From NCBI GenBank assembly GCA_002396805.1, contig DGYW01000065.1:20910-55447 (forward strand): a stretch of DNA of 34,538 nt, written 5' to 3'. The notes under the pieces are model-generated. The model had not been told where the DNA came from. It saw nothing but the letters and a program-made list of their open reading frames with translations, and ran no database searches. The position numbers and the translations under genes are program-made. The stretch comes from Firmicutes bacterium UBA4996. GTDB lineage: Bacteria; Bacillota; Limnochordia; Darwinibacteriales; Darwinibacteriaceae. Position 1 is the stretch's first letter. The number at the start of each line of letters is the position of its first letter. Below, one piece after another: positions 22,736-30,984 of the stretch.

Positions 22736-24794
22736 GTTTCCATCTCACCGTCCCAACAGCCTTAACCTGCACATCGGGGCTAATCTCGTTGTAAGACAAG
22801 ACAATAAGACGAGGTACAGCCCGCTCAGTCAATCTTTTCAAAGCCATCCTGATTTGTGGGGAGACCAAAATAATGGGATAGGGCATTAGATTTTGCTCTA
22901 AAGCCAGACTTAGTTCCTGATAAAGCTCTTGTAAGATCCGTGGATCCATAGCCACGGCCAAGCCCCGATCCGTATGTTCAATCCCCGCCTGAATTTGCTC
23001 CTCCCATTGTGGGTTCAGTGTAAGGACGGTAAGCTCATCGTTTTCCAAATACATCTGGGAGATCTGTCGACTTAGTGCCTCTCGCACATACTCCGTTAAG
23101 TAATCAGGATCACGAGTCAAGGGTGCCATATCCGCGAGTGTCTCTAAAATTGTCACCATGTTACGAATCGGTACCCCTTCACGCAAAAGACTTTGAAGCA
23201 CCTTTTGGACCTCACCAACTGTAAGCAGATCCGGAACCAATTCGTCGACCACGGCAGAATAGTCTTCCCGAGCTCCATCCAGAAGGGTCTGAACCTCTTG
23301 GCGACCAAGCAATTCATGGGAATGCTCCCTGATGATCTCCGTGAGGTGAGTTGCCAAAATGGCCGGGGGATCTACCACTGTGTAGCCAGCATACTCAGCC
23401 CGCTCCCTCGTGCTAGCATCAACCCAGAGAGCATTAAGACCAAACGCTGGTTCAATAGTGGGAATACCCGGGACCGTTTCACTGACCCCACCTGCATCCA
23501 TAGCTAAATAATGATTAATCATCAGTTCTCCACGACCTACTGGGATCCCTTTTATCTTCAACACATACTCATCTGGCTTTAGCTGCAGGTTATCCCTGAT
23601 CCTGATTACAGGGACTAAGAGACCAAGTTCTAGGGCACATTGCCGCCTAATCATACTGATCCGATCAAGCATGTCTCCTCCCTGGCTCTCATCCACTAAA
23701 GGTATCAGGGTGTAGCCTATCTCAAGTTCAATTTGATCCACCTGCAACAAAGAAATCAGACTTTCAGGTCTGCGAGCTTCTTCGATCTGTTGCTGTTCAA
23801 GTACATCGTCTTGATCCACCTCCGCATCTTTCTCGACTTTCATGAGCCCATAACCTAAGGACCCAGTGAAAATAGCTAAAACCAAGAAAGGAATAGTAGG
23901 CAGACCCGGAATTAGACCAAAAACGCCAATAACAACGGAAGCGGTCAGAAGCACCCGATAATGGGCAAAGAGCTGACGTGTCAAATCGGTGCCGAGATTA
24001 TTTTCTGACGCTGCCCTAGTAATAATAATTCCGGTAGCAGTGGAGATCAATAAGGCCGGAATTTGGGAGACTAAACCGTCACCAACACTCAAAAGGGTGT
24101 AACGATTCAGAGCGTCGCCAAAAGACAGACCCTTTTGTCCCATACCAATGGCAAAGCCACCAAGTAGATTAATAATGGTGATAATAATACCAGCAATAGC
24201 ATCGCCTTTGACGAACTTAGATGCACCATCCATAGCCCCGTAAAAATCAGCTTCCCTGGCAATTTGCACCCGCCGTTGCCTGGCCTCGGCTTCTGAAATT
24301 AAGCCTGAATTCAGATCCGCATCAATACTCATTTGTTTTCCTGGTAGAGCATCTAGCGTAAAGCGGGCTGCTACTTCCGCAACGCGTTCTGCTCCTTTAG
24401 TAATGACCATGAACTGAACCACAACGAGAATAAGGAAGATCACAAGACCCACCACATAGTTTCCGCCTACCACAAAGTTACCAAAGGCCTTAATAATTTT
24501 TCCTGGATCCCCAGTAAGCAAAATCAACCTTGTAGAAGAGACGTTCAAAGACAAACGAAACAACGTTGTAATTAACAGTAAAGAAGGGAAAACCGAAATT
24601 TCCAAGGGTTCATGGATATTCATGGTAATTAGGAGAATAAGCAAAGACAAGCTAATATTGGTGGCTAAAAGAACGTCTAACAAGAATGTGGGCAATGGTA
24701 AAACCATCATGACAATGATTAAAACCACAGCTAAAACCACATACAGGTCACTAAAACGAGCAAGATTTTGCATAGTTGAGATCGACCTAGCCAT
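22725..24794 (-). CDS. flhA: Flagellar type III export gate protein FlhA
   Basis: FlhA is the large ring-forming component of the export gate and docks substrates and chaperones. The 689 residues have about eight membrane helices in the first 325 and a soluble cytosolic domain after that. The FHIPEP signature RFTLDALPGKQMSIDADL is near residue 145. The linker 325-350 is acidic and Gln-rich. The ATG at 24794 has AAAGGAT upstream; an in-frame ATG eight codons inside (MQNLARFSDL) is possible. It follows flhB by 24 bases. Confidence 0.97.
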   Translation of the reverse strand: MARSISTMQNLARFSDLYVVLAVVLIIVMMVLPLPTFLLDVLLATNISLSLLILLITMNIHEPLEISVFPSLLLITTLFRLSLNVSSTRLILLTGDPGKIIKAFGNFVVGGNYVVGLVIFLILVVVQFMVITKGAERVAEVAARFTLDALPGKQMSIDADLNSGLISEAEARQRRVQIAREADFYGAMDGASKFVKGDAIAGIIITIINLLGGFAIGMGQKGLSFGDALNRYTLLSVGDGLVSQIPALLISTATGIIITRAASENNLGTDLTRQLFAHYRVLLTASVVIGVFGLIPGLPTIPFLVLAIFTGSLGYGLMKVEKDAEVDQDDVLEQQQIEEARRPESLISLLQVDQIELEIGYTLIPLVDESQGGDMLDRISMIRRQCALELGLLVPVIRIRDNLQLKPDEYVLKIKGIPVGRGELMINHYLAMDAGGVSETVPGIPTIEPAFGLNALWVDASTRERAEYAGYTVVDPPAILATHLTEIIREHSHELLGRQEVQTLLDGAREDYSAVVDELVPDLLTVGEVQKVLQSLLREGVPIRNMVTILETLADMAPLTRDPDYLTEYVREALSRQISQMYLENDELTVLTLNPQWEEQIQAGIEHTDRGLAVAMDPRILQELYQELSLALEQNLMPYPIILVSPQIRMALKRLTERAVPRLIVLSYNEISPDVQVKAVGTVRWKHAG

Positions 24795-24818
24795 TAACCC
24801 ACCATCCTTTCAGCACAT

Positions 24819-25904
24819 CTAAACAATTTTCCTACGTAAGCTATACACAAAAGCTAACACTTCGGCCACAGCTGGATATAATTCTGCCGGAATTTCTTGT
24901 CCAATCTCTGTCGTTTTGAACAAAGCCCTGGCCAACTCTGGGTTCTCCACCGCTGCGATGCGGTGCTTTTTTCCCTCTTCTTTGATCCGTTGAGCGACAA
25001 GCCCCATACCCTTAGCAATTACCTTAGGTGCTCCCATCTCTCCTGGGGTGTACTTGATGGCAATAGCATAGTGGGTTGGGTTAGTAACAATAACATCTGC
25101 AGTAGGAATCGCCTGCATCATACGTTGTGATGCCATTTGTCGTTGCCTCTGGCGAATCTGGGATCGAATCAAGGGATCCCCTTCCATTTGTTTATACTCT
25201 TCTTTGATTTCTTCTTTAGACATCTTGATACTATCTTCAAATTCTCGGCGCTGGTACCAATAATCAGCGGCTGCAATCACTAACAAGAATAAACCTACCT
25301 GAACTCCTAAGTTGTAGATGCTGTATTCCATCACGGAAATGCTTTGTTTAAGTTCCCAGAGACTGAGCTGTGGTAGCCAGTCCAGGTTTTTTCGCACTTG
25401 TCCATAGACTAAGTATCCTACTAGAGCTACCTTGATTATAGATTTTAAGAATTCTGCGATAGCCCTCTTAGAGAAGATACGCTTAAAGCCCTCGATGGGA
25501 TTAATCCTAGAGAACTTTGGTTGCAATGCTTCTGTCGAGGTCATTAAACCCACTTGAATTACTTGGCTGAGGACCCCTATCACTAACAAGCTTAGCAAGA
25601 TAGGAACCACTATCCAGGCCACTTGCACCAAGGCAACCAAAAAGAGCGCCTGCAAACCTGCACTATCCCCTTCCCAGCTAGCCATATTCTGCAGAAAGTA
25701 CTGTACCGTATCCCTCATGTGTCCAACTACATAAGGACCCAGAATGTGAAGGAGTAAAAAGGCTGCTAAGATCATAACTGCTGTGCCTACTTCGGCACTC
25801 TTGGCCACCTGTCCCTTCTTTCTTGCCTCTTCCCTTCGCCGGGGAGTGGCTGGCTCAGTCTTTTCACCAGCAAATAGTTGTAAATTCATGGGATATTGGG
25901 CCAT
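24819..25904 (-). CDS. flhB: Flagellar export switch protein FlhB
   Basis: FlhB controls the switch from hook to filament export by cleaving itself. Four membrane helices are visible (about 41-63, 88-118, 146-168, 196-216). The autocleavage motif NPTH is at 275-278 in VIVTNPTHYAIA, followed by the conserved YTPGEMGAPKVIAKG. The N-terminus EKTEPATPRRREEARKKGQVAKS is standard. The ATG follows the fliR stop with no gap. The 361 residues are normal. Confidence 0.97.
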   Translation of the reverse strand: MAQYPMNLQLFAGEKTEPATPRRREEARKKGQVAKSAEVGTAVMILAAFLLLHILGPYVVGHMRDTVQYFLQNMASWEGDSAGLQALFLVALVQVAWIVVPILLSLLVIGVLSQVIQVGLMTSTEALQPKFSRINPIEGFKRIFSKRAIAEFLKSIIKVALVGYLVYGQVRKNLDWLPQLSLWELKQSISVMEYSIYNLGVQVGLFLLVIAAADYWYQRREFEDSIKMSKEEIKEEYKQMEGDPLIRSQIRQRQRQMASQRMMQAIPTADVIVTNPTHYAIAIKYTPGEMGAPKVIAKGMGLVAQRIKEEGKKHRIAAVENPELARALFKTTEIGQEIPAELYPAVAEVLAFVYSLRRKIV

Positions 25905-26681
25905 TTAACTGCCCCCTAAAGCCAACAAGTTTTGGAAATAACGAAAGAGTAAACCATCAACAGCAAAGAGCTGACCGGTTATATACACATAGGCAGGTAG
26001 GGCAAACACTACTACTACTAAACCCACGGCAATCTTAACGGGAAAACCTAAAACAAACACATTAATCTGGGGAACTGCCCTAATGATGATCCCCAGACCG
26101 ATGTCTGTAAGCAAAATAGTGGCAACAACCGGCAGGGCTATTTGTATACCAATAATGAACATTTGCTGCACCAAGTCCATAACTAACCTAAAGGTTGGCT
26201 CGAAGTGAAGAATACCCCCAAAGGGGATCACCTGAAAGGAGTGTTGCATTGCTTGGATTAGCCATAGATGGGCATCAAGACCAAAGAAAAGCAAGGCCGC
26301 AAGTACATGATAAAACTGTGAAAAGACGGGAACTTGTCCACCGAGGGCCGGATCAAACACAGAAGCCATTCCAAAACCCAGAGGCGTATCAATAAAATGG
26401 CCTGCAAAGGTCACAATCCCGAAAACTAAGATTACCAAAAACGCTAATAAAAATCCCAGAGCTACTTCTTGTAAAGCCAAAAGCGCTATCACTCCAAGGG
26501 ATTCAATATTCCACCTAGGATCAAGTGGTGGCATGATTGCCAATGAACACAGAGCCCCCAAACCTAATTTAATCAAAATGGGGATATTGCGCATATTCAG
26601 CAAGGGAACAACGGCGAAGAAGGTAGCTAGGCGAACAAATGCTAGTGAGAAGCGGACAAAATCAACTACAGTGATTCCCAT
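25905..26681 (-). CDS. fliR: Flagellar export gate protein FliR
   Basis: FliR is part of the FliP5-Q4-R1 export channel. The 258-residue hydrophobic protein shows the family pattern: AFVRLATFFAVVPLLNMRNIPILIKLGLG at the N-terminus, GFGMASVFDP near residue 100, LLTDIGLGIIIRAVPQINVFVLGFPVKI near 200, then the C-terminal membrane segment. The ATG at 26681 is preceded by AAGGGGAGGGG. It lies between fliQ and flhB in the usual order. Confidence 0.96.
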   Translation of the reverse strand: MGITVVDFVRFSLAFVRLATFFAVVPLLNMRNIPILIKLGLGALCSLAIMPPLDPRWNIESLGVIALLALQEVALGFLLAFLVILVFGIVTFAGHFIDTPLGFGMASVFDPALGGQVPVFSQFYHVLAALLFFGLDAHLWLIQAMQHSFQVIPFGGILHFEPTFRLVMDLVQQMFIIGIQIALPVVATILLTDIGLGIIIRAVPQINVFVLGFPVKIAVGLVVVVFALPAYVYITGQLFAVDGLLFRYFQNLLALGGS

Positions 26682-26696
26682 TGATCCCCTCCCCTT

Positions 26697-26966
26697 CTAC
26701 ATTACATACTCTGGCAAATTACTGAGCAAACGCTGAGCGAAGTCCACCAAGATGCGGAGCATCCAAGGTCCAAAAATAACAATGGACACCAAGACAGCAA
26801 CAATTTTAGGCACAAATGTTAGAGTCTGTTCTTGAATCTGGGTGGTTGCTTGAAAGATGCTCACAATTAGACCCACGAGCATACCAATTCCCAAGGCTGG
26901 TCCAGCCACTAAAAGAACAGTCAAGACCGCTTCTCTGGCCAAACTCACAACTACCTGATCCGTCAT
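26697..26966 (-). CDS. fliQ: Flagellar export gate protein FliQ
   Basis: FliQ, a two-helix subunit of the export channel. At 89 residues it has the expected size, with membrane helices at about 14-38 and 50-72. The segments VAGPALGIGMLVGLIVSIFQATTQIQEQTLTFVPKI are typical of the family. It starts at an ATG 12 bases after fliP. Confidence 0.96.
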   Translation of the reverse strand: MTDQVVVSLAREAVLTVLLVAGPALGIGMLVGLIVSIFQATTQIQEQTLTFVPKIVAVLVSIVIFGPWMLRILVDFAQRLLSNLPEYVM

Positions 26967-26978
26967 TTGCTCACATCC

Positions 26979-27677
26979 TTAGGAAAAGCTAATTAATAAG
27001 GAGCGCACCACTAGATGCCACCCATCTACTAAAACAAACAAAAGAATCTTAAAAGGCAAAGAAATCATCACCGGAGGGAGCATCATCATACCCATTCCCA
27101 TAAGTGTACTGGCCACCACCATGTCAATGACCAAAAAGGGAATGAAGATTACAAAACCCAGCTGAAAGGCGGTTTTTAGTTCAGAAACCACAAAGGCCGG
27201 AATCAAGGTTAAGGTAGACACATCCTGGGGGCTCTGAGGTCTATCATCCCCCCGCATGGCTATAAACATTTCTAGATCTTTCTCCCTGGTGTGTTGAAGC
27301 ATAAAGCCTCGAATGGGTTCAATGCCAACTTCCCACATCTCTTCCAAGGTGAGCTCACCCTCCAAATAGGGTAAAACTGCATCTGAATACACGATACCAA
27401 AGGAAGGTGCCATAATAAAGAAGGTTAAAAATAAAGCCAGTCCAATTAGGACTTGGTTGGGGGGAACTTGATTGGTTCCTAAGGCGTTACGAATAAAAGA
27501 AAGGACAATTACGGTTCTGGTAAAGGAAGTCATGAGAATAAGAATAGCAGGTGCTAGACTCAGGATGGTTAAGAGTAACAAAATTTGCAGAGTCACGGCC
27601 ACATCACCGGGACTCTCCGCGATTCCTAAACCCAGTTCGATACTGGGAAAGGGTAGACTAGTTTGCAAAAAACCCAT
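26979..27677 (-). CDS. fliP: Flagellar export gate protein FliP
   Basis: FliP forms the pentameric base of the export channel. The 232 residues include LTILSLAPAILILMTSFTRTVIVLSFIRNALGTNQVPPNQVLIGLALFLTFF near the N-terminus and AFVVSELKTAFQLGFVIFIPFLVIDMVVAS with GMMMLPP in the C-terminal half. An N-terminal signal peptide, found in many FliP, is not obvious. The ATG overlaps the fliO stop by one base (TAATG), so the two are translationally coupled. Confidence 0.97.
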   Translation of the reverse strand: MGFLQTSLPFPSIELGLGIAESPGDVAVTLQILLLLTILSLAPAILILMTSFTRTVIVLSFIRNALGTNQVPPNQVLIGLALFLTFFIMAPSFGIVYSDAVLPYLEGELTLEEMWEVGIEPIRGFMLQHTREKDLEMFIAMRGDDRPQSPQDVSTLTLIPAFVVSELKTAFQLGFVIFIPFLVIDMVVASTLMGMGMMMLPPVMISLPFKILLFVLVDGWHLVVRSLLISFS

Positions 27678-27955
27678 TACTCTATCACCTCCTTGTCCTC
27701 AACTTCCGAAACTGACGCTTGGTGATCCAACACCGTGATGGATTGATTAGTTACTCCTAACAGCAAAGTGCGTTCCCGCCACTCTACGACATATACCGCC
27801 TTGTTGGGACCCAAGGAGAGAGCCTCCTTGATCCGCAGATCTTTTCCAGGTGTTTGACGGCTAGCATACCACCGGGTTGCATATATTGCCCCAGGAATCA
27901 CCACTAACAGCACCAAGCCAAGACGGACCAAACTCCAGATCATTGTCGTATCCAC
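27677..27955 (-). CDS. fliO: Flagellar biosynthesis protein FliO (FliO/FliZ family)
   Basis: FliO helps assemble the FliP ring. The 92-residue protein has one membrane helix (about 8-27) then a basic soluble part with the family pattern LRIKEALSLGPNKAVYVVEW and LLLGVTNQSITVLD. It is short compared with many members but complete. It lies between the switch gene and fliP as usual. Confidence 0.92.
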   Translation of the reverse strand: MDTTMIWSLVRLGLVLLVVIPGAIYATRWYASRQTPGKDLRIKEALSLGPNKAVYVVEWRERTLLLGVTNQSITVLDHQASVSEVEDKEVIE

Positions 27956-27965
27956 GATTTCACCC

Positions 27966-28901
27966 TCACTCTTCGCGTAACCGTTCGGATTTAGGAATGA
28001 TCTCTAATAGCCTCACGCCAAAATGTTCGTCTAAGACAACTACTTCACCCTTAGCCACTTGCTTATTATTAATATAAACATCTACAGGTTCACCTGCATG
28101 GCGCTCTAGGGTAATCACATTTTGCGGTTTTAGTTCCAACACTTCATTCAAAGTCAAGGCAACTTGGCCCAGCTCCACTGTGACAAGGAGATCAATATCT
28201 TCTACTAAACTTATGGCATGATCGTTAGGTGATTGCTCCGGCAGGTCTAGAGGAGAAAACCTAGCCTGGCTAACAGGAGACTTTGCTCCTTTTAAGAGAC
28301 GACCTTGGGCAATAATTTTTTGTGTGTCTAACGGTAGCGAGAGAGCTACCTCTGATTGAGAACGTGGAACTAGCCCCTGAATCTGACTTCCTTGAATCAA
28401 CAGACAGAACTCCAAACCCCGATCACCAAGGCGAATTAAGTGCCTTATTAACACGGAATTGTCATCGAGGGGCAACTTTCCTAAGAAACTAGCATTGGCA
28501 CTCTGCACTTGGTAGACATTAGACTCCACTCCAAGAGCTTCACCTAATTGCTCCATCCACATAAATCCCAGAAGTTGGGTAGCATTACTAGGAGACTCTC
28601 CCACATCATGACCTAGGGCATTGGCATCGGAAATAGACAGCAGCATCAGTAACTCATTAGCGCCAACATCCGCGGCCATGACAAAAGCCTCATCTGAAAT
28701 GACCTGCTCTAGACCTTGGGTTACACGCTCCACATACGGACCATCGATTTCCACCGTTTTTCCTGTGGATTGTCGAAGCCGGGCAGTCATGTGCTGAGTA
28801 GTAAGCGTCAAAACGTCCACAAGATCCTGGTGGACAGGTTGGGAACTACCTGCATGTAACAGGGCCTCAATTTCCGCTTTCGATAAGATTGAACTCCCCA
28901 T
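27966..28901 (-). CDS. fliY: Flagellar motor switch protein, FliY/FliN-like
   Basis: A 311-residue switch protein with three parts. The N-terminus ILSKAEIEALLHA (5-17) is the CheY-P-binding EIDALL-type motif of FliM and FliY. The middle (about 22-190) looks like a diverged CheC/FliM-like domain; I do not see the E-x-x-N phosphatase signature of active CheC/FliY. The C-terminus (about 228-305) is a SpoA/FliN domain: ELGQVALTLNEVLELKPQNVITLERHAGEPVDVYINNKQVAKGEVVVLDEHFGVRL. FliN-type residues favour FliY over FliM. No separate fliM lies between this gene and fliL, where related operons have it. Confidence 0.85.
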   Translation of the reverse strand: MGSSILSKAEIEALLHAGSSQPVHQDLVDVLTLTTQHMTARLRQSTGKTVEIDGPYVERVTQGLEQVISDEAFVMAADVGANELLMLLSISDANALGHDVGESPSNATQLLGFMWMEQLGEALGVESNVYQVQSANASFLGKLPLDDNSVLIRHLIRLGDRGLEFCLLIQGSQIQGLVPRSQSEVALSLPLDTQKIIAQGRLLKGAKSPVSQARFSPLDLPEQSPNDHAISLVEDIDLLVTVELGQVALTLNEVLELKPQNVITLERHAGEPVDVYINNKQVAKGEVVVLDEHFGVRLLEIIPKSERLREE

Positions 28902-28922
28902 AAGAACCCCTTTCTAGGCCGG

Positions 28923-29387
28923 CTATTGAATAATTAGATCTACAAAATAAATGTTGGTGACTTCTCCTTTGTTCACTAGTTTGTTCGCTTCTTTCATCAT
29001 TTCAAACCGCAACAACTCCATCCCAGCCTCGTTACTGAGTTGTTCTGCGGTGCGGGCACGAATTAGACTAATGAATTGGTCTCGGATTTGAGGTTTTCTC
29101 TTTTCCAGCTCTGCTACAACCTTTTTGTCACTAGCCTCCAAAATGACTTCAGTGCGAATAAAGCGGGCGTGACTACCGCTGGAGCTAAGATTAAGAATAA
29201 ATTCACCAACCGGGAAAGTGGGACCCATCTCTTCTATCTTAGTGCTTGCTTGGGCACTACTAGCCTCGGGACCACTGTTACTTCGGAAAATCAAATAAGT
29301 TGCAAAGGCACTCCCCACTGTGGCTATTATCACGAAGGCGATAGCCACAACTAACAACTTAAAATCTACTTCAATCTTTCTGGACAT
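28923..29387 (-). CDS. fliL: Flagellar basal-body-associated protein FliL
   Basis: FliL sits around the stator and supports motor function. The 154 residues have one N-terminal membrane helix (about 10-33), a short linker, and the periplasmic/extracellular FliL domain with FPVGEFILNLS, RFIRTEVILEASD and VTNIYFVDLIIQ at the C-terminus. The ATG at 29387 follows motB by 16 bases. Confidence 0.95.
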   Translation of the reverse strand: MSRKIEVDFKLLVVAIAFVIIATVGSAFATYLIFRSNSGPEASSAQASTKIEEMGPTFPVGEFILNLSSSGSHARFIRTEVILEASDKKVVAELEKRKPQIRDQFISLIRARTAEQLSNEAGMELLRFEMMKEANKLVNKGEVTNIYFVDLIIQ

Positions 29388-29403
29388 AAGTCATTACCTC
29401 CCC

Positions 29404-30114
29404 TCAATTTGGTTCAGAGCCCCATAAGTCAATATTTAAAATCACAATATCTACCCGACGATTTAGAGCACGGTTTTGGGCTGTATCATTAGGTTTTACC
29501 GGACGATATTCAGAATAACCCGCGGCGGAGAGCTTTTTAGGGTCAAAATTTTCTTCCTCAATCAGATGGCGCACCACGTTAGTGGCCCTATGTACACTTA
29601 ACTCCCAGTTAGAGGGAAATCTGCTGGTTTGAATAGGCCAATTGTCGGTATGCCCTTCCACCCGTAAGGGGTTTGGTAAATCACGCAACATGCCAGAAAT
29701 GTTGCCCAAAATCCGTTGGGCCTCGGGTTTTAATGTAGCCTCACCAAGATCAAAAAACACTTGCTCTGCAAAGCGAACAATCAAGCCCCGCTCTTCCATC
29801 TCCAAACGTACTCCGGCTAAGTTTTCTTGCTCTATGAACTCCGTTAGTTCATCAAAGAGTTGATTTAACTGTTTTTGAGCCAACTCTGAAGAGTCGAAGG
29901 GTAAAGATACGGGTTGTTCTCGGACAACAAGACTACCATCCAATACTCCAAAATACCCCTGAAAAGCGGAGATAATCGCACTAAATCTTGCTTCATCCAC
30001 ATTAGAGAAAGCAAAAAGTAATACAAAGAAAGCCAATAGAAGGGTGACCATGTCCGAATAGGTAGTCAACCACGAGCCGGCGTTAGACGACTCTTCCCGA
30101 GGTTTTCTACGCAT
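29404..30114 (-). CDS. motB: Stator protein MotB-like
   Basis: The peptidoglycan-anchored stator subunit. The 236 residues contain a basic N-terminus, the single membrane helix TTYSDMVTLLLAFFVLLFAF with the ion-carrying Asp21, a plug region, and a C-terminal OmpA-like domain with VEGHTDNWPI, SNWELSVHRATNVVRHL and GYSEYRPVKPND. Its start overlaps the end of motA by 8 bases, so the two are made together. Confidence 0.95.
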   Translation of the reverse strand: MRRKPREESSNAGSWLTTYSDMVTLLLAFFVLLFAFSNVDEARFSAIISAFQGYFGVLDGSLVVREQPVSLPFDSSELAQKQLNQLFDELTEFIEQENLAGVRLEMEERGLIVRFAEQVFFDLGEATLKPEAQRILGNISGMLRDLPNPLRVEGHTDNWPIQTSRFPSNWELSVHRATNVVRHLIEEENFDPKKLSAAGYSEYRPVKPNDTAQNRALNRRVDIVILNIDLWGSEPN

Positions 30115-30913
30115 CTGTCGTCACCCCTCCAACCCCACGACTGGCCTTAGCATCGTCGGACGCTTTTCTTTCCACAGGTGACAAGAATGACTTGAGTTTT
30201 TCTTCTACAATGCGGGGGTTTTCGCCGGCTTGAATCGAGAGAATACCTTCGATCATTACTTGTTTGATCAAGATTTCCTCATCGCTCTTTAAGCGTAACT
30301 TCCCAGCGACTGGTAAAAAGATGAGATTGGAAGCGACTGCACCGTACAAGGTTGTGATAAGAGCTACTGCCATCCCCATTCCGATTTGATCCGGATCATC
30401 TAAGTCGCCTAGCATGGCTATTAAGCCAATTAAGGTTCCAATCATTCCGAAAGCAGGAGAAAGGGCCCCCATCTGCTCGAATATTCTTTGCCCGAGTCGA
30501 TGCCGTTCCTCTAGAAAGGCTAACTCAATCTCTAGGATGCTACGGACCAGTTCTGCGTCAGTACCGTCTACAACCAACTGAATTCCCTTTTCTAAGAAAG
30601 GTTCATTGAGAGTAGCAGCCTTTTCTTCCAGGGCTAACAGTCCTTCGCGCCTGGATGTTTCCGCGAAGTCCACTAGAGTATCGATAACCCCGACACTATC
30701 AGTGTTCTTCTGGGAAAAAGCCACCTTGAGCAAGGGAAAGACACTTAAAACTTGGCTCATGGAAAAATTGATCATGATCGCCGCAAAGGTACCGCCGAAT
30801 ACAATCAAGACGCTAGAAAGACTCCAAAAGAGAGCGATATCCCCTTCGATGATGATTGAAACCACTAGCAATACGGTTCCGATGATTATTCCCAGTAGTG
30901 TTGCCAGATCCAT
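30107..30913 (-). CDS. motA: Stator protein MotA/PomA-like
   Basis: The ion-channel partner of MotB. The 268 residues contain four membrane helices (about 4-21, 31-50, 145-168, 180-203) and a cytosolic loop with REGLLALEEKA. The last helices read GALSPAFGMIGTLIGLIAML and GMAVALITTLYGAVASNLIF, closer in pattern to PomA/MotP sodium stators than to proton MotA, though ion use cannot be proved from this. The ATG at 30913 has GGAG 9 bases upstream. Confidence 0.94.
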   Translation of the reverse strand: MDLATLLGIIIGTVLLVVSIIIEGDIALFWSLSSVLIVFGGTFAAIMINFSMSQVLSVFPLLKVAFSQKNTDSVGVIDTLVDFAETSRREGLLALEEKAATLNEPFLEKGIQLVVDGTDAELVRSILEIELAFLEERHRLGQRIFEQMGALSPAFGMIGTLIGLIAMLGDLDDPDQIGMGMAVALITTLYGAVASNLIFLPVAGKLRLKSDEEILIKQVMIEGILSIQAGENPRIVEEKLKSFLSPVERKASDDAKASRGVGGVTTDA

Positions 30914-30944
30914 ATTCTTGCACTCCGTTTCCGTTATGGGTTAT

Positions 30945-30970
30945 GGGGGGGTCGCCTACACGACCCCTCC
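30945..30970 (-). other. GC-rich hairpin between flgE and motA
   Basis: On the minus strand GGGGTCG, loop TGTAGG, CGACCCC form a perfect 7-bp stem that can be extended by two to three pairs past one mismatch. No T-run follows, so it is unlikely to be an intrinsic terminator. It could mark an mRNA-processing or stability site between hook and stator genes. The 71-base gap has no room for the flbD/swrD gene often found here. Confidence 0.45.
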
Positions 30971-30984
30971 AAACTCAACCCATA

